Shown here one piece after another: positions 45,276 through 45,369 of a stretch of 45,369 nucleotides of DNA. Every line of letters starts with the position of its first letter. Positions within the stretch are counted from its first letter, which is position 1. Source of the stretch: Bradyrhizobium altum (lineage in GTDB: Bacteria > Pseudomonadota > Alphaproteobacteria > Rhizobiales > Xanthobacteraceae); the NCBI RefSeq assembly GCF_020889705.1, contig NZ_JACMYP010000038.1, positions 1 through 45,369 on the forward strand, written 5' to 3'. The position numbers were made by a program, and so were the translations under genes. The notes under the pieces were generated by a model, which made no database searches, was not told the origin of the DNA, and worked only from the letters and a program-made list of their open reading frames with translations.

Positions 45276-45369
45276 AGCATTTCGCTCCTCGACCGCCTGC
45301 GCTTCCAGGCAGCCAATAACTTCCTGACAAGCGAGCTTACATCCTTGGTCTGAAACGATACGTCTGAGC
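45272..45369 (-). CDS. C-terminal end of a gene cut by the right edge
   Basis: The frame SDVSFQTKDVSSLVRKLLAAWKRRRSRSEML runs in from the right edge and stops at 45272-45274, overlapping the next ATG by ATGA. A basic amphipathic C-terminus. It would be the first visible gene of the CHAT operon; identity unknown. Confidence 0.45.
   Translation of the reverse strand, partial: SDVSFQTKDVSSLVRKLLAAWKRRRSRSEML

Noticed and set aside
1..45369. CRISPR array or complete insertion sequence
   Set aside because: No regularly spaced repeats; every transposase seen is a fragment and no paired terminal inverted repeats were found.

Overview
The window is GC-rich accessory DNA, most likely from an alphaproteobacterium of the Bradyrhizobium/Mesorhizobium kind. 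The best evidence is three copies of a DUF6499/DUF2285 gene pair joined by a +1 frame change, each beside a small DUF2285 protein (one copy is 5' truncated). That is the arrangement of the fseA/qseM control genes of rhizobial symbiosis islands. Small XRE regulators, LysR genes and fragments of IS21, IS481 and IS3 elements lie around them. No tRNA, rRNA, CRISPR array, integrase or complete insertion sequence was recognised. Gene decay is heavy: many cargo genes carry single-base frameshifts, nonsense codons or truncations, while some neighbours (LysR, Crp, Lrp, cytidylyltransferase, UDP-glucose dehydrogenase) are intact, so decay explains the pattern better than uniformly poor sequence.

Layout. 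1-4370 (minus): a frameshifted secreted/membrane protein cut by the left edge, a frameshifted DUF2235 hydrolase, a membrane protein, a STAS-like DUF4325 protein and the C-terminal end of a histidine-kinase-like ATPase. 4367-7830 (minus): a ruined phosphonate (phosphonolipid-type) cluster: PEP mutase, aminotransferase, nucleotidyltransferase, CDP-alcohol phosphatidyltransferase. 8.3-9.2 kb: a wrecked flavin monooxygenase. 9.5-13.6 kb: regulatory module A (XRE, QseM-like, FseA-like, LysR, XRE, PEP-mutase fragment). 14.5-15.4 kb: IS21 remnant. 16-17.9 kb: Crp/Fnr and Lrp regulators. 19.5-20.3 kb: decayed module B. 20.3-21.1 kb: amidohydrolase. 22.4-28.7 kb: nucleotide-sugar/surface polysaccharide genes (rfbF, broken rfbG, epimerase, DUF4910 peptidase-like protein, C-methyltransferase, membrane protein). 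29-30.1 kb: IS481 and IS3 remnants. 31.1-33.6 kb: a UXS-like epimerase and UDP-glucose 6-dehydrogenase. 34.5-38.4 kb: module C (two tandem XRE genes, a qseM pseudogene, QseM-like, FseA-like, LysR). 38.7-41 kb: a PEP-mutase C-terminal fragment and small exported proteins. 41.2-45.4 kb (minus): a compact operon with a CHAT (caspase-like) protein, an alpha/beta hydrolase, a membrane-anchored coiled coil and a large alpha/beta-rich partner, running off the right edge.

How it fits together. Modules A, B and C look like segmental duplicates of one mobile-element control switch in which a low-frequency +1 slip on a TTT codon would produce a full-length activator, and the small DUF2285 protein would hold it in check. 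The sugar genes point to cell-surface polysaccharide with CDP- and UDP-sugar precursors. The phosphonate cluster is probably dead in this strain. The CHAT operon is the most interesting candidate for a little-described conflict or signalling system. All functions are read from sequence by eye; no database search was possible.
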